The notes: a model not told the origin generated them from the sequence alone. A DNA stretch of 64,000 nucleotides from Cucumis sativus (GCF_000004075.3 NC_026657.2:31466408-31530407), one strand, 5' to 3'; positions 50,170-63,765 are shown, counted from the stretch's first letter. Made by a program: numbers and translations.

Positions 50170-53100
50170 TTAACTCCCTGAGTGAAGCCTCATCCTCCTC
50201 AGTGAAATGTAAGCCAAGAGACGATACCCAAAAACCATGGCAATTAGTGCAGTAACTTCAACTACCCCGTTGTCCATTTTCATACCATTTACAGCGGGTA
50301 TGATGTTGTTGTACTGCACCTTTAGAAGGAGCTTGTATGTGTGATAGTTGAAAGACACATAGCGGATCCAAGCTACGAACACTGGAACTTTCTGCAAAAT
50401 TTTCTATGATGTGTGAATGCTCGTGGAGGAAAAAATATATATATTTTTTAAAAAATTATTTTTATTTTTTAAAGGTTTTATCATTTCAAACCTTCTGTTT
50501 GTTGCTTATTCTATTTCGGTTAGGTGTTTGTGAAAGTTTCGTTTCTATTTATACTTACAAAAATACGTTTTTAGTGTCGGATCTACTTTCATAACCAAGA
50601 CTAAAAATGTAGTTTGTTCAGTATATATGAACTAAAGTAAAACTTTGACAGCCATACAAATCAAAACAAAATCACATGTAAAGGTCACAAAAATATATAA
50701 GTACTTACAACTGTTAATATATGTTAAGGTTTTGTTTCTACGTCTTGAGTGGATAATGTTTTTAGTCTTAACGGATACTATAAACACAACTTTGTTGAAA
50801 GCACCTGAAGTAGAATTAATATTGTCAGAAGAAACAAGTTAGTTACCTGCACAAAGAATCCACCAGCAAGCATGAAGGTCATGACGGTGACAGAAGCCAA
50901 AGTCGTGGCCTTCTTGACATCCATGAGCGTAGCTCCAATGGCCAAGCCAAGGCCCTATATATTTAAGAATTTTTCCTTCGAATCACCGTTCGAAACAAAA
51001 CCAAATAAACTCGAAAGAAGAAGAAGAAAGGAAGGCAAACCTGTGCAGCCACAATGGAGAGGAAGACAGTGACCATAGTGAGGAAAAAAGGAGCAGCACT
51101 AAGCCTTAAGCCAGCCATGAAATAAACAACAAGAAGGAAAAGGATAGGCAACAATAGATCAAGAGGAAGATCACTAGTGGTTCTTGCCAAAAAATAAGCA
51201 CTCAGTCTATACATATCAGCTGCTCTTTCTTTGCTTAACATTGCTCTCTCTTGTGGGAATGTGAATATTGCTGTGAATACTGGGAAGAACCCCCAGAATA
51301 CTGCTATGAAGAACAATAGCCCAGCCTACACCAAATGCAAATCCAATCTTTTGAGTTACACAAACAAAAAAATCATATTATGGGATCGATCAGATCCGTG
51401 ATTCAAATGCACTCACTTTTATTTGTACTAAAAATGAGTAACAATTGTATAAGTTATTGGGTTTAATTTTTAAGTTGATGTTAATTAAGCTAACTTGATC
51501 TAACCACGCACATAATTTAATCATAATCACATGCATGAACATAAAATCAAACCTTCCGCAAAGAGGAAAAAAAAATCGTTCAAATTTGAAGCTTGAAGTT
51601 TCTATAACAATGGAGGAAGTTGAATTACCTGATCTTGCAAGCCTTTTGGACTTTTACTTTCCGATTGCCACCACAGTAACCCTAGAATTACGGCGGTGGC
51701 AAGAACTTGAGTGATTCTCAACCAGCTAAAGTACTCGTGGCGTCTTTCTTTGATTCCTCTTCGGAACAGTATCGAATATTGTTCCCACCAGCTCGCTCCC
51801 CATTGCCTTCTCGAATTTGATACCTTCGATTTCAGCTCTTCGTCTAGCGTCAGAGGTGTCAGCATTTTCCTCTTTTCCTTCTCTGCAACTCTCGTCTCGT
51901 AAGCCTCCACCAGATACTGCTTTACATTATTGTATATTCAAATCAAACCTTAGCTTTCTCTACTCTTTTTTGGATTTTGCATGGAATTTTTATTTCTCTT
52001 TGCAACTATGTTACTCTGGTTTCACTGGTGAATGTGTTCTTATTGTCTAAGTGTACAAACTATCCAACAACTACTCTTGAAATGTCTTAAATTGGTTATC
52101 TACCACCTCAAATCACCAATTACTGGGTGTTGTCTTGTTCTATTTCAGAAAATAAGTGGGATTGGTAAGTTGAGTTTCCAGGAAGGTTTAACAAAGTTAT
52201 GGGAATGGGATAGAATCAAATCATGTTTCAGATGAAGAGTTCAAAGAGAAATTATAGAATAGTGGCGCTGTGCCTTGAAAACTGGAAAGTGGACCAGGGG
52301 TAATATTTGGAAGTGTTGACTAGTTTGGGAAGGTTAACTTGATATGCGTTCTAGAAAATTATGATTTTAAGTAGTTGATATATTTCAGACAAATATTTTA
52401 TGAGATTTAGGTGAAATTCAATTCTACTATAGAAATTCTAGTTAACGGGACTCTAGTACAATCAGGTTGTTGCAAAGTGGATTGTAATCATATTAAGATC
52501 AAAGGTAAAGAGTTCAAGATTTTAACTTGATTTCCTGAAACATACCTCTTGGACAAGAATTGGAGAAGGTCTATCCTGCCTACTGTCAGCCTCGGAATTC
52601 TCCATTTGCACCTTGTCCTCTAGCTCTGATGGAACAGACACATCACTCAGGTTGCCATTTGCAAGGTCAAGCAAGAACTCTGCTGGGTTCATTGCAATAA
52701 GTGGAGAACATCCTATAGATGCGAAATAGTTCATTGCTTCCGCTGCTTTGCCATAATAGATCAAGCTTCCCTTCCCAAGAAGAATTAGCTTGTCAAATTT
52801 GTGAAATAGTCTGCTTGATGGCTGGTGAATCGTTGTCACCACGGTCTTCCCAGCCTGCCATGGAAGAACAGCTTTTATCATTATATGTTGGAACTAATCC
52901 GGAAAACAGAAGAAGAATGTTGCATTGAAGATATTTATATACTTCAGCTATCTCATGTAAAATCTGAACAATTCTCAATGCAGTTGTTGAATCCAGGCCC
53001 GAAGTAGGTTCATCAAGAAACAATAGGGAGGGATTGATTATTATCTCATTGCCTATAGAGACCCTACGTCTTTCTCCACCTGAAACCCCACGGACGAAGG

Positions 53101-56100
53101 AGCCACCAATCATCGTATCCTGGCACCTGCCGAGGCTAAATTGATGAGCATCTATTCCAGAAGAATGTAACGTCTTATGCTTTAGTTAGAAAGAGCTGAG
53201 AAGCTTACCTTTCAAGTCCCAGCTCGTAGATGACATCAATTGCACGCTTTTCCTTTTGCTCTTTCGTCAATGTATTTGGCAATCGAAGCAATGCTGCATA
53301 TCTCAATGTTTCTTTCACTGTTAGGTGGGGAAATAGAACATCCTCCTGCATCACGAATCCTATCCTGTAATGGTATTTTATTTTGTCAGGATCAAAACTA
53401 GTTTTTTAATTACTCATCTACATCAGTATTCTTTAATTGGATCAGTATGTGAAGTAGACCATGGACTTTGTCTAGAAATCTTGCCTGCTTTTCAGGAACT
53501 TATTGTATGGTTGATCATTGTAAGTAACGGAACCACCAGCTGTAGACCGTATGATCCGCCCTCCAAGAAGATTGAGTAACGTTGTCTTGCCACTTCCTGA
53601 AGGTCCCATTAAGGCCAGAACTTCACCTGGGTTTACCAGACCAGTAATCCCATTTAGGATCTCCTTCTCCACATTTGTTCGCAATCCTTTTATGATTACT
53701 TTATAAGTAACATCCTTGAACTGCAAAGTATTTCATCCAGACAACAGGATGAACTTAGTTCAGTAAAAGTTACAGAAAATTCTTATTCACCATAGCTTAG
53801 AGAAAATATTCAACTCGAGTTAGATCAGATGGTTATATTTTCCAAAAGATATGTAAGTAGGTTAGTATATTAACCCTTCTTTCCCTCTACAAAGTGATGC
53901 GTTGATTAGCTTCTTTGAGCCCTTAAACAACCTGATTGTGGTTGTGCATGGACTTAAATGTTTTAAAAAATCAGCTAGTCTAAAGTTCCTAAAGGACAGG
54001 TATCCTTCACAAGTTTTTTATTTGATCTTTTTGGCTCTTAATATGTTCTCTCAGTTAGGTGGAAAGATGGGATGAGTCTTGTACATGAATTGTCATATAA
54101 AACGAAACTTTGTACAAGACTGAACCTGACCATGCTATAATTTGCATGCTAGCTTAGCCATGTTCTATGTGGTTTGTGCTTTTATCTCTACATCAATCTC
54201 CCTGTCTTTTGCCTGTCCAAATAGATAGACATAAATTCATTTGCTATCAGCAAAACAACATACATTTCTGAACACTTTCATTTTTTTTTTTGGTTGTTAA
54301 AGATTTGTTGGACATATATTCTGGGAGAAATCACTTTATGATGAAAGTACACTTTATTTACCTTGAGGTGAATGGGCATGGTTGGTTCTGTTTGAAATCT
54401 GGTCTTGCATGTTCCTGCTTCGACATCCTCTGCTGTTATATTATAAGCATATAGATGTTAAACGGTTGAATTGGGAAATTTACCCCCAAGATACTCTATT
54501 CTTGAAACATGGAACTACAATTATTAATATTTTTTACTATGAGAAACCAACTTCTATTTAGAATGATTAAAATAAGAAAGAAAAAGCTAAACAGAAAAAT
54601 AAATATACTGATAACTTGCAGAATAAGAAAATACAAAGAACACCCCAATTCGCTTGAGGAAACTAGCATGCACTCAGTGTCCTCATTAACCTTTGGGTAA
54701 CTAATAATGGACTAAAAGCAGTAGAAGGACCATGAGAGGTAAAAAAAAACAGTAATCTAAGTAAGAGTTAGAGAGTAAAAAATGTCAATTAGATATACAG
54801 GGAAGTAGTCAAAGGTAGGTAGGAAATTTGAGCATATAAATATGAAATTTAAGTCTTCAAGGACTTGACTTTTCCATTAAATAACACAAAATGTTTCTAA
54901 ATTTGTGGGCCCTGGTCATTCTGCTGATTTGATAATGAGTACCAACTAATAGTCTTTTCCTTTTCAAGTTTGGTGTAAAATACCCATCAAGAACACATTA
55001 ATTCTCCTAAATTAGGCCAATCCCCCCCCCCCCCCAAAAAAAAATAAAAATAAAAAATAAAAAGAAGAACAAGCCAAGACAAAATGGCTGGTTGGCCATT
55101 GAGTGTAGCAGCACATGGTTCAAAAATAATTAAAAGAAGGGTGAAAAACACACTACACCCAGTTTTTGCTCCAGAATCTTTAGATACAGTGAGGGAAAAA
55201 GAAGGAATGCTGTAAACTCCAAAATTGTACTTCAGTACTTGAATTCCGGGGGACTGTTAATAATAGAGCCAAAAGTACAGAAAAATAATTTCTATTTTTA
55301 GTTTTCTAGTTATTTTTTTAAGATTTAAGTATTATGATTGTTTGTTTAAGATTTAAGTATTATGATTATTAATTTTGGTATGAGAGTATCACACTGCCTG
55401 TTTTCTTAATTTCCCATAATAGCTTACCTATATAATTTAGAAAAATACTTGGGTGAATCCTAACATTACTAATCTTTGTGCATCCTACCGAATTGTCACG
55501 GTCGAAGGTTAGCCATACACAACTAGAAGATTTGAGTACTTTTATTGCCACAATTACTTCTAGTTTTCCCATTGTAAAGGAAACCATGATACTTTCTTTA
55601 TCAAATTAAAGGGGGACCAGAAAGATGAATATGGGTTTCTAGCAAACTCTTCTAAAAGTTTTAAACAAAAGAGTGTCTGAAATCTTGTGGGAGGGATGGG
55701 TCCCATACCCCAACGGTCTCTCATCTTCCTTTTTGTTCACTTTCCTCGAAACTCTTTCTGGTTTAACACATTGCGTGAAACATATCAAAAAGTAGGAAGA
55801 AAAAACATGAACAGGAAATGAAAGTAGATGATGAAGATCATGACGTCGACAGCAACTAACGAATCTTTGACAATATGTATTCTAATTGAAGGATATCCTA
55901 ATCTCATGAATGTTCATGTCATCAAAAAAGAAAAAGAACTCAAGAATGTTCATTTGTGTTCTTGTTTGAGGGAATTCCATTCTGTAATTTTAACTCAGTT
56001 TCTTTGTGTAAGAGCTTTACTATATATTCTATACTCTTGAAAATTTATTTTGTGGACCATATAAAAAAAGTAGGAAGAAAAACATGAACAGGCTAAATGA

Positions 56101-56668
56101 AAGTAGATGGTGATGACGAATCTTCAGTGGTATGTGTATTATAACTAAAGCATTTCCTAATCTCATGAATATTCATTTGTGTTCTTGTTTTGAGTGAATT
56201 TCATTCTAAAATTTTATCCGTTTCTTTTCATTGTAAAGAGCTATACTAAATTTGGAGGGTGATTGAGAATTACTTACGTATATCTTCATCACTGAATGGC
56301 TTGAAATCTCCAATTTCATCAGGTGGCAAAGTGAAGCCTGTGAAGGAGAATGACAATCCCAAGCTCGCACTTGAAGCTCTACTAAGAGCTGCACCACTCC
56401 CCAAATCATCCAAATCCAGCTTCAGCTGTGCACTCCTAGACTTCCTGATATGTGTGTTTCGACCACCGCCGCTACCACTGCCACGCCCCGGTGAAGGAGC
56501 TGTCAACGTCTGCTTGCTGGACTTTCTCGACAGAGTCGTGCTGCCACTCTCTCCCACCACCCCATTCGCCTCGGTGCTCGACATCGGTGACTTGAATGCT
56601 GCTGCCACCTTCTCCAACAATTGATCAGATTTCGTCCTTGCTAGACCCAATGAACTTGTCTTCTCCAT
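50170..56668 (-). CDS. ABCG22: ABC transporter G family, half-size (ABCG22-type)
   Basis: Plasma-membrane half-transporter; Arabidopsis ABCG22 mutants lose water through altered stomatal control, substrate unknown. Ten exons in coding order: 56278-56668, 54362-54432, 53485-53720, 53209-53364, 52943-53126, 52546-52854, 51629-51916, 51041-51325, 50847-50954 and 50170-50391, totalling 749 residues, as in the Arabidopsis protein. N-terminal 150 residues are Ser-rich with basic phosphosite-like blocks ([37 protein letters not shown]). Walker [10 protein letters not shown] at 193-201, ABC signature VSGGERRR from 299, Walker B LLFLDE at 319-324 and H-loop TTIHQPSSR are all intact. The C-terminal ABC2 membrane domain ([34 protein letters not shown]) has about six spans. 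The intron after exon 3 starts with GC. The ATG at 56668 is the first in frame. Confidence 0.96.
53365..53484 (-). other. GC-AG intron in ABCG22
   Basis: Coding frame and family alignment (LKSR|IGFV) require the exon to end AAAAGCAG and the intron to start GCAAGA, with a normal CAG acceptor at 53365-53367. The exon-side AG and the GCAAG donor fit the strong consensus of the rare GC-AG class. No nearby GT would keep the frame. Confidence 0.8.
55022..55035. repeat. C homopolymer followed by A run in ABCG22 intron 1
   Basis: About 14 C then about 9 A and further A-rich sequence. On the ABCG22 sense strand this reads as a T run followed by a G run. Confidence 0.8.
55320..55370. repeat. 28-bp tandem duplication in ABCG22 intron 1
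   Basis: AAGATTTAAGTATTATGATT occurs at 55320 and again at 55348, with a shared flank. The second copy is cut short. Confidence 0.88.
55786..56253. repeat. Direct segmental duplication in ABCG22 intron 1
   Basis: About 240 bp at 55786-56030 recur, diverged and with deletions, at 56062-56253. Matching blocks in the same order are AGTAGGAAGAAAAA, ACATGAACAGG, ATGAAAGTAGATG, CCTAATCTCATGAAT, TTCATTTGTGTTCTTGTTT and AAGAGCT(T)TACTA. The second copy ends about 25 bases before the exon 1 donor side. Confidence 0.85.
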
Positions 56669-56862
56669 ATTGCTCTCCAACTTCCCTAGCTAGTTATGAT
56701 ATATAGATATACATATATATACATAACATGAAGAGAGTGTTGACATAAAGTATTGGTTTGTTGACATTCATCATTGTGAAAGAAGAAATATTTATTTAGT
56801 TCATATTGACCTTACCTTTTTTATGATGTTGAAGGAGAGTGGAAATTCAGAAGTGAAGAAGT

Positions 56863-56880
56863 TAGAGAGAGAGAGAGAGA
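56863..56880. repeat. (GA)n run in the ABCG22 leader
   Basis: GA repeat read as CT on the gene strand. CT-rich leader tracts close to the start site are common in plant genes. Confidence 0.8.
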
Positions 56881-56925
56881 AGTGGTTCAATCTATATTGC
56901 ACCTTCAATGGTGCACATTCACTTC

Positions 56926-56933
56926 TTATATAA
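56926..56933 (-). promoter_or_regulatory. Probable TATA box of ABCG22
   Basis: TTATATAA, self-complementary, about 260 bp upstream of the start codon. It would put transcription start near 56895. A leader intron with donor at 56814-56815 then lies between that start and the ATG. Confidence 0.5.
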
Positions 56934-59900
56934 AGAGCAATAAGAGGAAGAAACAGTTTGTTTTTTAGTACCAAAAACACCCTTATGTTATATGGCATAT
57001 GACAATTTTGCCTTTATCCCATCTTTTGTGTCCATGATATTAATAGACTTTTGAAATGGTAAGTTTTTAAAAGGAGAAACATTTTGTACCATCTCATCAA
57101 GCATCAATCATCAATCATTCTCAAACAACCCTACCATCGTAACCGTACACGTGTTTCGTATTTTTCGTATCCTAAGAGATCTATTTCATTTTCAAGCAAT
57201 TTTCATTGAACTAATGTAGTACATTGCCTTTGGTACAATATCATACACCACAATTTCAATTTAAATATGTAGAGCTATTTATAGTTTTAATATCTAATGC
57301 CTAAACTATACGAAATTGCATTGTCCCCCTTGAATGATGAAATTTGATTATAATAAACGCACATGTCCAAACAAACTATATATATATATATATATATTTC
57401 TCTCAATGCTATCACTGGCCATGATTTTGCTTTCTAAGTTAGGATTTTTGAATCTAATTAAGGGAAAGGTTTAAACATGAATGAAGAGTGTTTTGAAAGA
57501 GCATTTGGGTGATGAATTTAAGGCCAAAAGAATCAAAATATTTGTGTGTTGAGAGATTTTGAGGTCCTTTTTGGTGGCCAAATGTGAGGCCATGATTTCT
57601 TCTTACATTACCTCTTCACCAAGGAATTGAACAAAACCTTTTGGAACTTTGTTTTGATCCACTTGATGTTTACATTATTATCTTTTTCATTTCTATTGAA
57701 TTATCATACATTATCTTGTGCATGTATGCAACAACCAAAGGGACCCTTTGTTGTGCTTCAAAATACATAACTTTAGATAATCATTTTTGTTTTATAAAAT
57801 CCTTTTTATGACATAAATGTGAAGTTGTATAAAAATTATGTTTTCAAACACCAAATTGAACTAACTTATAAAATTTTACTTTTTATACGTAATTTATGAA
57901 GTTAGACTCATAAAATAAAAATTTACCAAAGTTATAAATATTTTTTATTTAAAATAAATTTTCTATTATATATTTCAATAATATTCTGCCTACTAATTTA
58001 ATATATTTTCAATTGATATAATATTTGTATCTTTAATAATCTAATATTTTATTATTCTTATAAATTCCGTTTATATTACTTTTTCATTTTATTTTGTAAA
58101 ATAAAATAAAATTGTTTTGACTTTTAATAAAAGATACGGCATTAAATATTAAATGATGGATTTTTACTCTAATTTATTTTTAAAAAAAATAGTTTGTAAA
58201 GTAGATATTTTTTTTATAAATTATTTTAAATATTATAAAACTTCTAAAATTATATAAAAATATAGTAAAATATCACAATTTGGTTTTTATTAAATTATAA
58301 AAACAAATGTATTTATTTCCAATTTCAAAATATTATAGGTTTAGATATGCACTAAATGATTAAGCAATAACTAAAATTGGGGTTAATAATTTGGTTGAAT
58401 AATATTTGTTTGTGATGAATATAAAAGAATGAGTGGTGCCATTAAGATCTTATCCACTCATTATTAAACACACACACCTCTCCTTCTTTAATGCTCCATA
58501 TTATTTCTATGTATCTTCAACTTTTCTCCTCCTAAATTCTCATCCAAATTGTTGGATTAAATTGTATTTTAATCTCTAACTTTACAATAATAATTAAGGG
58601 TTAAATGTATTTTAATCCAAATACTGACATGAATACATATCAAATTACTCAACATCAACGTTTTTAAAATCGGTCTTTATTAAAGATCAAATCAAACATA
58701 GCTCAATTGACATACAAATGTATTAGGAACCAAGAGATTACGTGATTCTCTTGTTCGTATTAAAAAAAATTATGTCTCTTTTTTTCTTGCTGTTACAAAT
58801 AGAGAGGAGTAAACTCAATTCTTATAAAATGTCTTGAGTCACAACATAACATAACATGAATTAACTGGCTTCCATTATTTCACATGAAACATTAAATATT
58901 GAAGAAAAAATTAAACTTAGTGAATGAACATGATTGTTTAATTAGTTACTAACATACATTAAGTTATACAAACTGTGGGTAGCACTCATAAGGATTTGAC
59001 TCAAATATTATATAATGAAGATATAGGTTTTTTCCTTTGACCCTTTTCATAATTAATGTATTTATTATTGCCCATAAAAGCTTAGTGAATGGAGACATAG
59101 TTTTGACCCTTTTTCATAATTAATTTTAAAAGTAATACGTTGTAAGTTAAGTAATCGTAATCGAGTTAAATATGACATGCATGTTTTTCTTCTTATGAGT
59201 TACGTTAAATTCAAATTGCTTAATAAGTGTTTAATTTATTTAATAGCTTTTGGTATCGTCTTAAAGTGTCTCATACCAATGGAGATACTTATATTTTCAA
59301 AATCATTACTTATCTAACCGACGTGGGACTTTAGTTGAATTGAAACGTACGTATATGGATACTAATCGAAAAAAAGAAAAAGAAAAACTCAATTAAAAAA
59401 CAGAATTTGATCAATGGAACTTTAGAAAATGTGTTAAGAAATTTCTCCAAACACTTTTTTTTAAAATTAGTTTATAATACAAAATTTATAGTACAACCTC
59501 ATATATTCTTAAATTATTCCTATATATGGTCAATGCACAAAAAGGAAAGTAAAGAAAATAATAGATTATATATATTGGGATAATTTTTAAAGTACATTTT
59601 AGAAAGAAAAAGAAAAAAAAAAGTGTTATTCTATTATTTCTATGTGTTTATTCAATGTTTTTGTTGAATACTATCTTTACCTTTTTACTTTTATGATGGT
59701 GAATTTGATTATTAAAAGTTATAATTTGGTTTCTTTGATTTAAAAGTTTTAAATTAATTATTCTCTATAAATAGTGTTTTAATGACTGTATCTTACGTAA
59801 TTAACTTTGTTTTATTCCTATTAATGTTTTTAATTCGACTTCATGTAACTAATGCATTAAAGTCGAGAAAGTAAAAATTCGAGAAACATGTGAACTTCTA

Positions 59901-60959
59901 ATTTCAGAATTAGAATGTATGACCTCAATATCAATAGTCTAGATTCTATAGCAATTGAATTATAATCATTTTGATTTACCTCGAGACTTATAAAAATAAA
60001 AAAACCGTATCAAAATAAGCTTAATTACCGTTAGATAAAGCGAGATACAACTATTTTAGTGGAATCTCTTATTCTAAAATTTTTATTTTCAAATATTCTA
60101 TTAAACAAACACTAAAATTTTTGAAATATGAGTTAGAAACCAAATTGAAATTAACTTGTCAATTTGGTCATAACTCAACCGTCGTAAACTTGTGCTATCA
60201 ACATTGACATCGATTTAAGTTCGTAATTTATTTTTTTATTTTTTTTATATACACACACACTTGCATCATGACTAACACGAGCAATTGATCATATATAGAA
60301 ATTAAACATATTGATTTTTCTTTTAAAGAAATATATATATAAAAAAAAAATGGTCATGCCCCTATTAATTTCACATTAATCCATAAATTTTATCTTACAT
60401 CTCAAAAACCAACCTACTAACTTCGACATATTAATGCTTAGTTGGTCGAAACACCCATCAATTCATAAAAAAATTAAATGGCTAACCCCAAACAATATAC
60501 TTATCAAACATGACTTTTGATAAATTCATAAAAGATTTACGAGACATTTGATAAATTTGGTTAAGGATGGATACACATATATATTAAAATTTATTTAGGA
60601 AAATGTAAGTAAATAAACAAATATTTGGGTGGATAAAGAAGAACTGAGAAGAAATTTTTGTTCATAGAAATATGAAAATTTAGAAACTAAAATCGTAAAT
60701 AAAAAAGTGTGCGAGTGTGTGGATAAAGAAGAAATGAAAAGTACTAAGCAGCAAAGGAAAAAGGGAAAGAGTGGTCGTTTTGATGAGTGATGCCAAAACA
60801 AAGGCATTTAAAACCCACCCCCTTAAAAACTCTTTTCAAAAACAAACAAATAAGTGAATAAATAGTTTTCTCTTTTTTAAAAAACTATGCATTGTTTTTA
60901 AGTTTTTAATAAATATGGGCTTGTTTTTTATGTTTGTTTTTGTTAGAAAAATCTAAAGG

Positions 60960-61050
60960 GAAGGAGAGAGGGGCGGTGCCCCGCTCTTGAGGTAATGCCA
61001 CGTGACAACGACGTCACCTTCTTTTCTGTCATTGGCCCCTCCCTTCCCTT
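60960..61050. promoter_or_regulatory. Orphan island with G-box and ACGTCA motif
   Basis: GGGGC-GGT-GCCCC inverted repeat at about 60970-60983, CACGTG at 60999-61004 and GACGTCAC at 61010-61017, followed by an inverted CCAAT (ATTGG). Promoter-like composition, but no adjacent gene. Confidence 0.35.
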
Positions 61051-62819
61051 CTTTTTTCTTTTCTATTTTCATTCCACTTTTTCTTCTAAATTCATTTCTT
61101 TTTTTCCTTTCTCTTTAAATTTCAAAATTTTTCTAATCTTCTTTTCAAGTTTATAAATTATTTCCCTTTCTTTTACACTTTTATTCCTCATTTTTTATCC
61201 ATATTTCACGTTATGAAATTAATTAAAAATTCGTAGGTTATATTATTAAGTTTGTCAAACTGAAGAACAAATAGACATACAAGTCAGATACGAAGTTAAT
61301 GTTGGGAGAATTAAAAAGAAAAAGAATGAAGAAAACAACAAAATTAGGAAACATGAAAAAATTTAAATTTAGGAAAAAATCACAATTTATCGTGAAAAAA
61401 TCTACCAAAAAAATATATTTAAATAATGTCAACTTATTTTAGGTTAAAATATTTCTATTTGGGATCCTTTGAAATCTAAGTCATATACTCATTTGATAGT
61501 GTTTGAAACCTCTCATTCTGTGTGTACATTTTCGATGAGAGACAATTACTTTCGTAATATTTTGCCAAGACTCAATTGTTATCACATATATATTTAATAA
61601 TGTTATGTTCTTGAAACAAAGCTAGTGATGAAAATTAGAAAAACTACATACCTTCTTAATTATACTATAAGTTCGGTCTTCTACATATTCGAAAGATTGT
61701 GTGTATATTGAGCTCTCGTATTTATAAAGTTTTATATACTTTAGCGCATGAAATAAGTGTGTGATATAATACACTCATTGCAATAGTCTTTCAATAGTAC
61801 AATTCATAGTGCAAAAAAGTTAATTTAAATGAGTGGAGTTAATGATTCATGATCTAGTTAATTGACACACAATATTAATAGTTCATATATCAACAAGATA
61901 TTTTGAAGTATAACTATAGAAGATCATATATATGCACACAAAGTTTCTAATACACAAGAACTAAATAAACACATCTTTAAACTTTAACAATTCACTCAAA
62001 TTATACCCAAAATTTATTTTTAAGTAAAAATATATTCCAAACAATTATCAACTTTAAATACATTTGATATTCATGTGCGGTTTTAAGAAGAAAAAAAATC
62101 AAACTAATATGAATTTAAAATAATTTTAAATTTATCTTCTTTTTAAATTTTGTTCGAAAAATATCACATAAAATTTTGTTCTCAATCCATATGCTTTTTT
62201 TAAAAGTTAAATCTATTAATTAAAAGTATCTATTCTCATGTAATTATACTTTTTCAAATTTCTAATTAACCATTAAAATAGAAAAAAATAGAAAATAACA
62301 ATTTTGACAAAATATTTACAATATATAACAAAAATTTCAAATTCTACCAATAATAGATATTGATATATACAAAGTAGTTACCATTAATCCAGAAATTACT
62401 TGTAAATATTTTAATTATTTTACTATTTTTAGAATTATCTAAAACATAAACAAAAAAAATTATAATTAAGAGTTCAGTTTTAGATGTTTGTTTGATAAAA
62501 ATAAATAAATAAAAAAGTCTCATTTTCACATTTATTCAAACAAATGTATACAAATAGAAATTGATACACGTAAACAAACAAATCAAAATTTAAAGTAATA
62601 TTTAAAAAAATAGAATAAATTAAAATATTTACGGGCTATAGAAAAATTAATATTCTTTTATCACTATAATATAATAATGACTATTAATGATAAAATTTGC
62701 TATAAATTATAAATATTTTGTAAAATTTGTGATTTTTGAAAAATTTTCTAATTTAAGAAGATATTTGGTATATGAAAACTGGAAAAAAAGGTCCAAAAAG
62801 AAAAAGAAAATGGTAGCCA

Positions 62820-62990
62820 GCTTGCCCGTCATTCTCTTGCCACGTTTCAGGATTAGAAGGAACAAGTTATTAGGTGACAGCTAAAATTGGATGATTGGTT
62901 GTAAATACTTACCGCAAATACAACGACACGTGGCCAAAGGATTGCCCGTTTGGCACGTGGTCCTTCCACGTGGACTTATAGATCACGCAT
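62820..62990. promoter_or_regulatory. Triple G-box cluster
   Basis: Three CACGTG cores within 46 bp: 62927-62932, 62954-62959 and 62967-62972, each in CACGTGG context, with GCCACGTTTC upstream near 62838 and an AT-rich TATA-like stretch at 63070-63088. This layout is that of an ABA- or light-responsive promoter facing right; its gene is not in this window. Confidence 0.45.
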
Positions 62991-63437
62991 TTTGGATGGG
63001 ACGTTTAATCGTATCTCTTTCTTTTCTTTTCTTTTTTCTTTTTTGGAAATAAAGGTATGTTTATTTTCTTATATATATATATATAAAAAGAAGCCAAAGG
63101 ATATCTTTTTGGCTTTCATTTTCAGGGTTTGACTGATTACTTTAGGGGCAACAACTGTTTAATTTAATTTCTTATGTTTTTATTGAATATTTAAAAAGCA
63201 CTAAATTGTTTTTAGTGCGATTGAGATTATGAGATATTGTCCCCAATTTTAGTGGAATCAATCAATCAACTCACACCAGGTTGCCCAATTCTCAAATTGC
63301 ATTATTTTAGGTCTAAAATTTGTACAATTTTATCACGTCAACCATAATTGTTCTATTCTAATAATAAATAAGTCCTGTTCAATTTTTAAATTATGGACTT
63401 GAATTGTAATTTTAAGTATGGGATAATTATAAATTTT

Positions 63438-63765
63438 GAGTGGTTGAAAAGCATTTGTTGGCGTTATATTATTTCCTTCGTTTGGTTTTTCTAATAATTT
63501 CTTCTTCTTCTTCTTCTTTTTCTAGAATTGATGTATTTGTGTATTTCAAAATGATGGACTTTTAAGCAATAATTTCAAATGTGCAATAATTGAAAGTTAA
63601 ATGCTTGAAAAGTGTATGGTGGAGTCATTTTTCCTTCGTTTGGTTTTTCTAATAATTCTTTTTTTTAATTATTTTAATTATTTCTTTTATATATATGTAT
63701 ATATAGAATTGAATTTATGGACTTATGAACAACTATTTCAAATGTGCAATCATTCGAAGAAATTC
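63438..63765. repeat. About 160-bp diverged tandem duplication
   Basis: 63438-63600 and 63601-63765 share, in order, GTTGAAAAG-type start, TTCCTTCGTTTGGTTTTTCT plus AATAATT, TAGAATTGA, ATGGACTT and ATTTCAAATGTGCAAT. Between the blocks one copy has a TTC run and the other AT-rich filler. Confidence 0.85.

Noticed and set aside
56270..56680. ABCG22 start four codons further upstream (TTG at 56680)
   Set aside because: It would need a non-ATG start. The first in-frame ATG is at 56668 and matches the family start (MEK).
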